Assembly (NCBI GenBank): GCA_001600095.1
Contig: BCIX01000002.1
Span: 1,550,001-1,614,000, forward strand
Source: Bullera alba
Lineage: Eukaryota > Basidiomycota > Tremellomycetes > Tremellales > Bulleraceae
Direction: 5' to 3'
Length of the DNA stretch: 64,000 bases
A program made the translations under genes and the position numbers. Under the pieces are notes generated by a model. The model was not told where the DNA came from. It saw only the letters and a list, made by a program, of their open reading frames with translations, and ran no database searches. Position 1 is the first letter of the stretch. Each line of letters opens with the position of its first letter. Positions 22,190 through 32,138 of this stretch are shown here, piece by piece.

Positions 22190-24519
22190 CTATAGCGTCA
22201 TGCCAGTGATTGCGTGTCCTCCCCTGCCACCAAGTTGATGCGATGGCGGCATCTTCCCTCCGTGCTGCATACTTGGCTTGACCTCTCTTTCGTCTTTGTC
22301 CCTGCCCTCCGACGGCGCCGGCACTGAAGCGGGCTGAGTACTGCTGAGGAGTTTCGACAAGGGTTGGGTGTAGGACAGAGATCGTTTGACGTAGAAGAGC
22401 ATGTACGCTTTCTGACCCAAAACCTCTTTGAGCGTCGTGGGAGTCACTGTTCAACATGTCAGTATAGCCTCCTCACAGAATGCAAGATGAAGACCGGCGG
22501 TACTCACCTTTGTCATCGTCACAATGCCACCACTCGTCGCCGCTGAGCACGTCGGCCCAGTAATGCCCGTTGTCCAACTTCCCCTCGTGGGTAACCACGG
22601 CAAAGAGGTCGTAGTCGTACAAAGACGTTGGCAGATCAGTGGTAGACCCTTCGGTCGAGGATGACGACTCGACATAAGGTAACATGTTGAGATGCGAAGG
22701 GAATCGAACGGGAAGCTCGACCTTGGACGATGTTGCATTATGAGCGAATCGCTAATATGGCGCTCGTCAGCTCATTGACCAAACCAACAAACGATGTAGC
22801 TGACCTTTAGTTGGAATGAGAGTACGGGCGGCAGCTTTCGGATCTGCAGCTTTCTCAGAGCCACCTAGAACGTTAAGTCAGTGAAGTCGTGAAGTCGTGA
22901 AGTCGTGAAGTCGTGAAGTCGTGAAGTCGTGAAGTCGTGAAGTCGTGATCGAAGAGGGAGTATATACTCACCGAGCCTGGACCGCCACCGCACTTCGAGC
23001 AGTCGTAGCCTTTTCCCCCGTCACCAACTTTCTCCTCCTCGCAAAACTTGCGTAGCATGTTGCTCAATGACAACGAGTCTGTGCCAGAGGGATCAACTGG
23101 GAAATCCAGCTGAACGTCGAGAATAGGGTCGATGGTAGTGGACGTTGTAGAGCACTTTGAGCAGGTGACAGTGGATAGGAGTGAGCCGGCGAATGTTTGA
23201 TCTAGTAGCTCAAGTCAGCTGCGCTCTCTTTCTCGAGACAGCCGACTTACGGGCTATACAATTACAGCTAGACAATTGGCCTTTGGCGTGCGCGTGGATC
23301 TGATCCAATGCTGCGAGGAAGAACGAGTGTGCGTCTACAGCAAGTGAGCTCATGGGTCGGCAACCACGACTACCAGGATAGCTCACCCTGCTGCCCATAC
23401 CCCTCCAGCTCAGCGCTCGCGTGCCACATCGCGTAGAGCATGGTTATGGGTCCATAGGGTGACTTGTCGTCGTTGTGGAACTGAGCATAGGCTGTCAGAT
23501 GAGGATCGAAATAGGAATCACAAGTGCTCACCTCTTCGAAGGCTCTATCCAGCTCGCAGCACATACACCCCTTCTCCCGGTCTGAACTGACTGATCCTTC
23601 GGCGCCAATGTATGGCTTTCCCACAGCCAGGCCTTTCGAGCCATTGGGACATACGTATCGATTGTGCTTGTCGGAGAGGAAGTATGCCTTCAGTAAGGGG
23701 TTATGGAGGAAGGCTTGTAGAATGGCCGACAAGAAGCAAGTTTGGGAGAGGTTGAGTAGTGGCCGTAGACCTGATATGAGGGTTTTATCAGCTCTCATAT
23801 ACTATCCCAAGGCTGCCAGCTCACCTCTACACGAATTGGGCTGTGCTTCGGTGATCTGAAGATTAGGAGCAGGCGTCCAAGGCTTCCATGGGCCCCTCTC
23901 TCGGCCTTTCCCAATTAGACTAATCTCCTTGCTATGATCGTTCGCCTCCTCCACTCGGATCCGGGAGAGCCTATACACCGACTCAAAGGTGTCCGAGTAT
24001 GTGGTGTCTTCACATTCGTTGCAATAGATGGTCCCGGAAGAAGCGTCGATGGCTAATGCTCTCCATCAGCTATCTTTCCGTCAAAGAGAAAAGCTGACTC
24101 ACCAAACTTGCAATCTCCATTGCTATCACTCATGTGCTTCACCGCACAGTTGCTAGACTTCCTGGACGACGAAGAAGGGTATAGCGAGAGGCATCCCACA
24201 AAGGGACATGTGAGGCATGCCCATGGACGAGACAAGGTCGTACTGCAGGCCCTACACTCGGGCGGAGATACCTGCGAACAAGTCAGCTTTGGCATGACAA
24301 CGCACTGGTCGGGTAGCTGACCTTTCGCCTCTTTGTACCGCTTCTCTCGTCCTTTGCGCCCCATCGCACGATCTTGTCGTACCGCTCCTCGAGGCTCGCG
24401 TCGAAGACTGGACGGCTGAGAGTGCTTGATGACTGCTGGGTGGTGTTGTCTTGTGAGAGCAAGCTCTGCAGGTGTGTACAAGCGGACGTGTCTTCTCGGT
24501 GGAACGGCGTGCTGGACAT
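22190..24519 (-). CDS. UBP8: UBP8/USP22-type ubiquitin-specific protease (SAGA DUB module)
   Basis: Cysteine protease that removes ubiquitin from histone H2B as part of SAGA. The ATG at 24519 ([10 protein letters not shown]) is the first true ATG. The N-terminal ZnF-UBP domain reads [24 protein letters not shown], then His residues and [16 protein letters not shown] (about 24270-24000). The catalytic core starts at [20 protein letters not shown] (about 23770-23710, Cys box). The His box is [12 protein letters not shown] (about 22585-22550). A structural zinc site is given by TVTCSKC and YDCSKCGGG. The C-terminal extension after YMLFYVKRS is about 50 residues of basic, low-complexity sequence, not needed for activity in the family. 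There are about nine exons, and one intron contains an 8-base tandem repeat (22881-22944). The Cys box has NLSQTCF where NLGNTCF is usual. The ZnF-UBP plus USP order supports UBP8. Confidence 0.9.
22881..22944. repeat. 8-base tandem repeat (GTGAAGTC)8 inside a UBP8 intron
   Basis: Eight perfect copies of GTGAAGTC (plus strand), followed by a partial copy. They sit between the donor near 22970 and the next UBP8 exon, starting near 22865. On the coding strand the repeat reads GACTTCAC. It fills most of that short intron. Confidence 0.95.
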
Positions 24520-24985
24520 TGGAAAGCGAGCGTTGATTCTTACAAAAGCGCTGATGGACAACGATTGACTCGTGGGCAGCCAGAGTATCGGACCTCTCGC
24601 CTCAATCTGTAGTCGAGAGAGGGATGGCGCTGGAACACCGCTCGATGTCAACGAAGACTTACTAGATGTCGACTTTCTGCAGTACCTCAGTAGTCAATCA
24701 GTCTTGCTTCACAGACCACGTTCCGGAGAGGTCAAAGTGGAGGTCAACCCAGCTGGCGGATTCAACACGATTACACGAACGACGTCGCCAAATTAGGATT
24801 GACCCGGCTAATACGACTACAATTAATCTTCCGACGGAGCTGATTAGAAGGGACGTTTCAGATTAGCCAGGATTAGCCGATCGCAGATTTCAACCCACCA
24901 ACAACAACCTCACCAACAACATCCTTCAGTGCTATTGACAGTCTTCTGTGCGCACTCAGAGGCGTTGTCACCGCCACGGCGCAAC
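24520..24985. promoter_or_regulatory. Divergent promoter region of UBP8 and the RGG/Pro-Ala protein gene
   Basis: 466 bases between divergent starts. A direct repeat GATTAGCC occurs at 24861-24868 and 24871-24878, and related GATTAG/CTAAT words are nearby (24795, 24811, 24842). The last 80 bases before 24986 are rich in CAACAAC. No known factor site is claimed. Confidence 0.35.
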
Positions 24986-27616
24986 ATGGCGCCATACAGA
25001 GGGAACAGACCAAGGCAAGGCCTGTCTATACCCGAAGACTACGATCTACAGGGCACGACATCCCACCATGTCGCGCTTTACGGCCCGCCAATCGTTCGCA
25101 CGCTGGTCCCTAAAGAACCAGCAGCATTTAGGGCCAGAGGGAGAGGCGGAAGAGGCGGACAGCAAGGGAGAGGAGGAGCCTCACTTTATGTTCCTATTCC
25201 CGGAACCAGAGGGAAAAGAGGGACGCCAACGTTTGGAGGCAGAGGGGGAGCTCGACCACCCACCGGCCCCAAATCGGACAGGACGGCGAACGAGTATGGC
25301 GATGGATATTCGCCTGTTTCACCTACAGAGACCGTTGGGTTCAATAGCCAGCGAGGTTCAGCTAGCTTGGCTCCAAGATCACCTGATCCTTCCGCAAGAC
25401 CCAAGAGTCCGCCTCAAGATAAGCCGGAGAACGGGACTGTGACTGGGACTGGGTCTGGGTCTGGTGTAGCGACATCGCCATTTGCAGGAGAAGGATCTAG
25501 TTCAACTGATTCTCAGAAAGCCGCCTTCGAGTCGTATCTCAGGTCCAATGTCCCCGTCAATCTATCAACAACGCCTCCTCCATTCGAACCCCTTTCGCCA
25601 GCATTTATTCCTATTCGCAAATCGATGGAATCACCGCAGCAGGCTCCACTGGCCGCACGAACAAACACGGATCCATTGAGGAAGGCTGCAATCGCGCGAG
25701 AATTGCAGTCTCCTAGTCCGATACGTTTCACCTTTCCTGAAGCATCTACAAAGAAGCTACCATCGCAGATATCTCCACTTCCGAGCCCAATCCGCATGGG
25801 TTTCCAGCCGAACACCGGTCCCGTAAAGTTAAAGTCAGACATGAAGGCGAGCCCAACACCGGAGCATAGGAAGTCAAGTCTCGATATCGTGGGCCCAGAA
25901 GCGGATCAGAAGCCCATCTCTCAAGACATGGAGGATCTCAAAATAAACGTGAAGAAGGAGATCATGGAGGTCGAGGATATGAAGATCCCGCAGCCTCGAA
26001 AACAGATACAACAACCCCGAGATCAGCTCGACGGATGTTTAGCTATCAAGTGAGTACATGTTTCTTCAAGTGGAGAACGTATCGCTTACTGCACACCCAA
26101 TAGGACGGATGACACGCCCCTCGCCTGTTGGTCAAATAATTACGACGTCAAGAAAGCCGCCCGTGCGGCATTCAAAAACGAAAAGAGGCTTCTGCTCAAA
26201 TCCGAAGGCAAGGTCATCCAGAAGGTAACATGGAGGTCCGACGGTGTAGCTTTCGACTGGACCAAGAGAGGGGTCAAGGATACGCCCATTGTCGAGGAGG
26301 CAACCCCTCCCCCTCAGAAGAAGCGGAAGCGGGGTGATCTAGATGTCGATCCACATCCCGGTTCACGCACACCGTCTGAGGCTTCGCCCACTCCTGTTCC
26401 GGTGCCAAGTCGGAATATCTCGTTCAGTACGGATCGCACCCCCACGTCTGAGAAAACCTTGTCTTTCAAACCGTCGAAACCTCTGGCAAAACGGGCCAAC
26501 AAGCCCAAAGGAGGCAATACGATAGCGCCAACTTTGGCACCCCCGGCGGAAATCAAGTCGACATCAACGCAACCGGGTATATCTCCCGCCAAAGTCAACA
26601 CAATCAATGGCTCCGCGACTCCAACAACTGCTGCTCAGCTGATTAACCGCGTCTCCAACACAACGCCCACACTATCAAAATCGCTTCCGCCCAAACCCGC
26701 ATCTGCCAAACCATCATCAACAGCAGGCACAAATCAGGAGACCCAATCAAAATCAACTATGCGTGCTTCCGTATCAACACCGGTCATGTCAAATCGACAG
26801 CCATCTAAAGTCAGCGCGAGCAAGCCGGTATCTGCCGCCCTACCGGAGAAGCCCAAGCCTCCGGAGTCTATCGTACCTGCCACTGCCACGGCATCTGCAC
26901 CCCCAGTCATTCCTCTCCCTAATCTCACCCCCGCGAGCACACAGCCTGCAGTAGAGGCCCCACCGAAAGACATGTCTCTTCCAGCACCACCAGTGCCACC
27001 AGCGCCAGTACTAGCATCGGCGCCGATACCGGTACCAGCCCCAGCTCCAGCTCCAGCTCCAAAACCACCTCTAGCTCTCGCGTCAGCTCCAGCTCCAGAA
27101 CCGTCACCAGTGCCAATAGTAGTCCCAGCACCAGCACCGGCGCTGGAACCCGTAGCGACACCATCACCATCACCAGCATCAGCAGTAGTACCAGCATTTG
27201 CACCAGCATCTGCATCTGCACCGGCACCAGCACCAGCATCTGCACCGGCACCGGCACCGACCCTAGCCCCGGCATCGGTAGCGGCACCAGCCCCGGCACC
27301 AGTAGCGACATCATCGTTAGCCTTTGCGCCGGTAGCAGCACCAGTACCTACAATCTCTACAGCATCAACAACGGCACCAGCACCAGTACCTTCTCCATCT
27401 ATCCCGCCTAAAACATCGCCAGCGCTCGAGATGCTCGAAGCGAAAATAGCAGAGTGCTTTAATGCCATTGACAACTGGACCATGATCATGGAGAACTACC
27501 CTGCAAGAAGCGACACACTGGGGAGACAGGTCAAACGGACTGAAGGCGAGATTTTCACTTTGCACAGGGCGATCGAGGAAGAGAAGAGGAGGTTGGCGGG
27601 TGGACCCGCCTATTGA
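24986..27616 (+). CDS. Unrecognised RGG- and Pro/Ala-rich protein with a short ordered island and C-terminal coiled coil
   Basis: Function unknown. Two exons (24986-26049 and 26104-27616) encode about 860 residues. Visible in order: a Gly/Arg patch at about residues 52-70 (RARGRGGRGG, GRGG) that resembles RNA-binding RGG boxes, then a Ser/Pro-rich disordered region. An island with ordered composition sits across the intron (TDDTPLACWSNNYDVKKAAR, then about 30 more residues ending GVAFDWT), followed by a basic PKKRKRGD-like nuclear signal (QKKRKRGD). Next is a long Pro/Ala/Val/Ser low-complexity tract (about 26900-27420). The final 65 residues (LEMLEAKIAECFNAIDNWTM onward) look helical or coiled-coil. 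A nuclear RNA- or chromatin-associated role is inference from composition. The ATG is the first in frame after a long CA-rich leader. Confidence 0.75.
26990..27400 (+). repeat. Imperfect (CCAGCA/CCGGCA)-type coding repeat, Pro-Ala tract
   Basis: The DNA is dominated by CCAGCWCCAGC and CCGGCACC words, coding runs such as PVPAPAPAPAPAP and ASASAPAPAPASAPAPAP. The pattern is imperfect and shows third-position variation, so it is old rather than a fresh expansion, but it is likely to vary in length between strains. The antisense strand shows a long Gly/Ala-like ORF only because of this composition. Confidence 0.85.
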
Positions 27617-27943
27617 GAAGAGGATCTAGCTACCCTTACCAAAGTATAGTGTCATAGTGTACCTTCTCATCTGTATCACAATCATCTGTGCCTAGCCAGC
27701 AGTATATGTAGCTAACGGTCGACGGTCGACCACGTCAGAGCCTCTCACTGCGACTCCTGTACCACCGTGAGAACGCGTATGCGTGACTTCTGGTCCCGTT
27801 CGACGCGTCGGTGGAGGTCCCAATGTTTCAGCTCAGTCTCTCTGACTTTTGAGATCATCCTCCTCCCACGGCTGTCCAGCATCGACCCAGGTCCATCTCC
27901 CGCTATCTCGGTACCGAGCGTGTCGCGTCGTGATATCGGCAAG
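27617..27943 (+). promoter_or_regulatory. DPB2 upstream region with two ACGCGT boxes
   Basis: ACGCGT occurs at 27773-27778 and 27803-27808, 30 bases apart and 135-171 bases upstream of the DPB2 ATG. This matches MluI cell-cycle boxes bound by MBF (Mbp1/Swi6) in fungal DNA-replication genes. A perfect inverted repeat GGTCGAC-G-GTCGACC lies at 27717-27731. Regulation by MBF is inference. Confidence 0.55.
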
Positions 27944-30300
27944 ATGGTCAACGTGATGAGAAGCGCCATCGTCAAGGTATGCAGCTTTCTTCTCCGTCGT
28001 GGAGATAACAAGCTGAGTTTCTTCGCTGTACAGGTATTTTCAACCAAGCATTCCTTGACACTGCCAGGACCGGTGCTCAGCTATGTCGAGCAAGTACTCA
28101 CAGAGGTGAGATACACTACCAGCTTCCAGACGCCCTTTTCCGCTTGTTGAGTGGTGGCAGAGCTGCAGCTGACGTTTCCGCAGAATGACATCCCGGCAGA
28201 AGAGTGGAATACCGCTTTGGAGCTATGGGCTAGGGAGTACTTGAAGGGAGAAGGTGAGTGAATATGTAGTCGACTACCTGTGATAGCCCTATCACATGGC
28301 TTTGAGCTTCTAGACATCTATGCGGGGTTCCGTGCGGAAAGCTGATATCATTAGACTCTTCTTCTCTCATCTCCCTGCCGGGGCTGAAGCGCGCATATGA
28401 GGTTTTGCAGCTGGGAGTCAGTGATCACAGCTTGCTCACTCATGCCAGCCCTGAAGCTAATTCAATGTGACAGACGACCGGAAATACAGAACACATCGAC
28501 CCTAGCGAAGTCAACGTCGAAACGCATTTTTCAGTCATAGACTCTATGGACATGCCGCCCGTGCACTTTGACTCCGTGAGAGGAGGGTTCACTACGTGAG
28601 CGAACTTTTCTGGAGACTGTGGGGATGCTGCTGACGGTATCTCCTGGTGCGCATAGGTCCAAATCCAAGCCCTCAATGGCTGGAGCGGCATCCAGTCGGT
28701 CGGCGTATCTGCGAGAGCGGTGGGGTATCGTAAGAGAGGTACGCAGCTTGAGGTAATACATTCGTGTGCTGAGCTAGCTGACTCCGAGGCAGATCATCTT
28801 GCGCAATGAGAACTTCACGCCGCCTGCAATTGGCGGGCACGACAGAGCGAATTATCTGAAACTCACATCAACGCGCAATCTGCTCGGTCGAGCTGGTCAG
28901 CTGTTCTTGCTCTTCGGAATGCTTTCTCGAGATCCGGAGGGCACTTTGTGCTTGGAAGACGGGGAGGGACGAGTGAAGTTGGATATGACGGATGCGGTAT
29001 GATCGTATCCGGTCGTTGTGAGCGTTTTGCTGATACCTGATGCTGCACAGGTACCGGGAGAAGGGCTCTTCACGGAAGGATGCATGGTCTTAATCGAAGG
29101 CGAGTACACTGTAGAAGAGGACGTAAGGGTATTGGCAATGGGCCATCCACCCAGTGAGAAGAGGGATATCTCGAGGTAAGCAGTCTCCAGCTTTGCGACC
29201 CAAATCTCAAGGGCTGATATCACCCTGAAGGGGAATACATGGCCATGTTGACTTCTTGGGAACCGGGGCAGTCTCGCTCAAAGAGGAGGTACGTTTCTGA
29301 TGCTACTTGTTGTGCGAGGTATGTGATACTGACACGCAGGCGACCAGCTCAAGTACCTCCCTGTGATACACGCCAATACGCAAGTCTCGTTTGTCATCCT
29401 CTCAGACGTCTGGCTCGATCATCCCCGAACTCTGCCTGCTCTGCAGCGTATGTTCGAGGGCTACGCTGCGGCAGCAGAATACAAGCCCATGGCTTTCGTC
29501 CTGTGCGGCAACTTCGCGCAGAAAGGCTGGGAGGGCGAGGGCGGCTTGAAGAGGTATACGAGTGAGACTTCACACGCCATTGCATGCTGGAAGAGGCTAA
29601 TGGGTTGATAGACGGCTTCAACGCCCTATCGGACCTTCTGGTCTCGCTGCCTTTCCTTCACAGCTCCCATTTCGTCTTCGTGCCTGGACCCCTGGATCCT
29701 TGGTCTTCGTCAACCCTACCTCGACCAGCTATACCGACCGCATTCACATCACGATTGGCTGCTAGGATACGCAATTCCCGCTTCGTGTCCAATCCTTGTC
29801 GATTGCAGTATTTCGGTCAAGAGCTTGTAATTTGTCGTCAAGACCTGATGGGGAAGATGGTGAGGAATCTAGTCGGGATGAAGGAAGAGGAGGGTACGAA
29901 CATGAAGCGATATGTGAGTGGGGATTGTTGATTCTGAACTTGGAACTGAGACTTTGATAGCTTGTTCAGACGATTCTGGATCAGTCCCATCTATCGCCAC
30001 TGCCGCAGTCGATACGGCCGACACTATGGGAGTTTGACCATGCTTTGCGGTTGTACCCCATGCCAACGGCACTAGTCCTGGCCGACAAGCACGAGCGGTA
30101 CGAGTTGACCTACGAAGGGTGTCATGTGGTCAATCCCGGTCGTTTCGTCTCCGGCGGTGGAGCCGAGGGAGGTGAAGGAGGGGAGTTCGAGTGGAGCATG
30201 TACTACCCTGCTACTGGTAAAAGCGAGAGGAGGTGAGTCTGTGTCTAGGAGGTTTAGCAAACGGTCGCTGACTTCTTGCAGTGCCTTGACATTAGATTGA
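27944..30300 (+). CDS. DPB2: DPB2, DNA polymerase epsilon subunit B (POLE2)
   Basis: Second subunit of leading-strand polymerase epsilon, also needed for CMG helicase assembly. Start chosen at 27944 ([11 protein letters not shown]) because splicing then gives [20 protein letters not shown], the helical N-terminal domain. An in-frame ATG at 27779 would swallow the two ACGCGT boxes. Early exons: 27944-27976, 28034-28105, 28184-28253, 28355 to about 28413, and from 28474 ([20 protein letters not shown]). The OB-fold region includes [15 protein letters not shown] and [11 protein letters not shown]. The inactive phosphodiesterase domain includes [34 protein letters not shown] and [12 protein letters not shown] typical helical end is [20 protein letters not shown]. 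The last exon (30281-30300) adds only a few residues, SALTLD. The family is certain. A few middle exon edges are approximate. Confidence 0.92.
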
Positions 30301-31045
30301 GGTCGCAAAGCCTGCCCTGGTCTCCCGCCCACTCCTCCTTGTGCCCTGCCACCTGCATGCTCCCACATCTGCATCATTCGCCATGTTGTAACACGTATGC
30401 ATTGACGTTTGAATATACCACCGTGATTGACCATCTTGACACGGGTGAAAGTGTCGTGTGTCCAAAGGCCAACTACCAATCTTGACAGCCGAAACCGTCG
30501 CCAAAGGTGTTAAAGACGAGTGATTGAAATTGGTTCTGACCTCGCTCCGTTTCTCTCATAGCCTTGGTTGGAACGTATGAAGAGAGCACGTCTTCCATGC
30601 ATCGAGGTTGGAGAAGGAGTATCGAGGACCAATTCAGAATCGATTTGCTGCAGCCGGCCGTACCAACTGCAAGCGGAATCAATTACTGCATGTCAGATGC
30701 GGGCCATTTGCCACATGTGTAGGAAGAGCGGAATCAGAATCGGCGTTTGGAGGATCTCGAAATTCCGCTCTCCACCACCTTCCCGCCGCCGCTTGCCTCC
30801 CTGCTGCCCCCTGTGGCCCGGGTCGACGGCGCAGCGACAATTCGAGGTTTTGTCAAGGCAAAGGTCCACCTCCTCTCCATACATCAAAATCGTACGTCCA
30901 GTCTCTCAACCAGTCGGGAAAGGAAGCAGGAAGGAAGATCGCTGACTGAAGGTTCTTATTTGCCTCTATCTTCGCTCTTTCCACTACTGTCGACATCGCA
31001 AATTTCTCGTCGTCAACCGTTCTCGACATTCGACATAATAGCATC
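30301..31045. other. Intergenic stretch between DPB2 and RPS15
   Basis: 745 bases containing the DPB2 3'UTR and the RPS15 promoter. Short ORFs here (30473-30682 minus, 30608-30949 plus, 30853-31245 minus) lack motifs and credible starts. I see no RNA gene. Confidence 0.4.
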
Positions 31046-31331
31046 ATGGTGGGTAACGAAGTCTTTTTGGCGCAATCATAGACCGGATCGATGGAGAGGC
31101 TGGGATGGAGGGAAGAAGCTAGGAGAATGCGGAGCAATGATACAAAGGACGGAAAGATGGTCAAGGCAGCACCGATAAAGGGCGTTCCGGCAGGACGGAG
31201 GGCTGGAATAGAGGGACGATGTTGTCGATCTCGGGCGGACACCAAACAAGAGCAGTGTGCTGACGGCTCTTCCCTTCTAGGCTGATTTCACCACCCAAGA
31301 AGAGGCTGCCGCCAAAAAGGCTTCCCGATCC

Positions 31332-31363
<32 letters not shown>

Positions 31364-31890
31364 CGACCAGCTCCTCGACCTGAGCAATGAGAACTTCATC
31401 GAGCTCGTCCACGCCCGAGCCAGGAGAAGGTTCCAGCGAGGATTGAAGAGAAAGCCAATGGGTCTCATCAAGAAGCTGAGGAACTCGAAGAAGGCTGCCG
31501 GACCCAACGAGAAGCCAGCTATGGTCAAGACTCACTTGCGAGACATGATCATTGTCCCAGAGATGATCGGCAGTGTCGTCGGTGTCTACGTGAGTGCAGC
31601 GTCGATCGCTCAGGTAACAGGCATACTGACCTGTGTTTCAGAACGGCAAATCTTTCACCACTGTCGAGGTCAAGCCAGAAATGACCGGTCACTACCTCGG
31701 AGAGTTCTCGTGAGTGGACTTTGTTCTGGAGTATCTACCGCAGACGCTCATGCTCCCTATAGGATCACCTACAAGCCAGTCGGTCACGGTCGAGGTGCCA
31801 ACATGAAAGACTCCCGATTGTGAGCCCAGCGTTGCCTTTGTAGAATGATTTACAAGCTGATCATGTCACTCTAGCGTTCCCCTCAAATAA
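31046..31890 (+). CDS. RPS15: RPS15, 40S ribosomal protein uS19
   Basis: Component of the small subunit head near the decoding site. Exon 1 is the start codon alone (31046-31048). A 232-base intron (31049-31280) follows, then exons 31281-31588, about 31642-31709, about 31760-31818 and 31875-31890. Read together the protein starts [19 protein letters not shown] and contains the uS19 core: [74 protein letters not shown] and [16 protein letters not shown]. It ends DSRFVPLK, as in other eukaryotes. Length is about 150 residues, the family norm. A first intron right after the ATG, longer than its neighbours, is common in fungal ribosomal protein genes and may influence expression. Convergent with NOT3. 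Confidence 0.95.
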
Positions 31891-32138
31891 GCTGATCGGA
31901 ATTGGATGGGTTTCTTTGGGAGTATGTACGATGACGATGCAGCCTCCTGCAGCCATGTTGTCTTGTCGAGCACAAAGAAAGTCTTCATCGCGTTTTGGAT
32001 TCGAAAGCGAGGGGACAGCACGGAACTGGAAAGCTGGAGAGTCTTTGATCGAAATGACCTAAACTGCAACGATTCTGCATCTGCTCTGTCTGCCTAATAG
32101 ACAACGGTCCACCGCTTCTCCACCTCTCACGACAATGA

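Noticed and set aside
26734..27489. Long antisense ORF (251 residues) rich in Gly/Ala/Asp
   Set aside because: It is the shadow of the CCAGCA/CCGGCA-type Pro-Ala repeat on the plus strand. Its composition follows from the repeat and it has no motif.
27779..27943. Upstream in-frame ATG as the DPB2 start
   Set aside because: The extra 55 residues are Arg/Ser-rich with no resemblance to Dpb2, and the segment contains ACGCGT boxes expected in a promoter.
31049..31280. Box C/D snoRNA in the first intron of RPS15
   Set aside because: A CTGA near 31259 and an AATGATA near 31135 are only partial matches to D and C boxes. No terminal stem or second box pair is visible.
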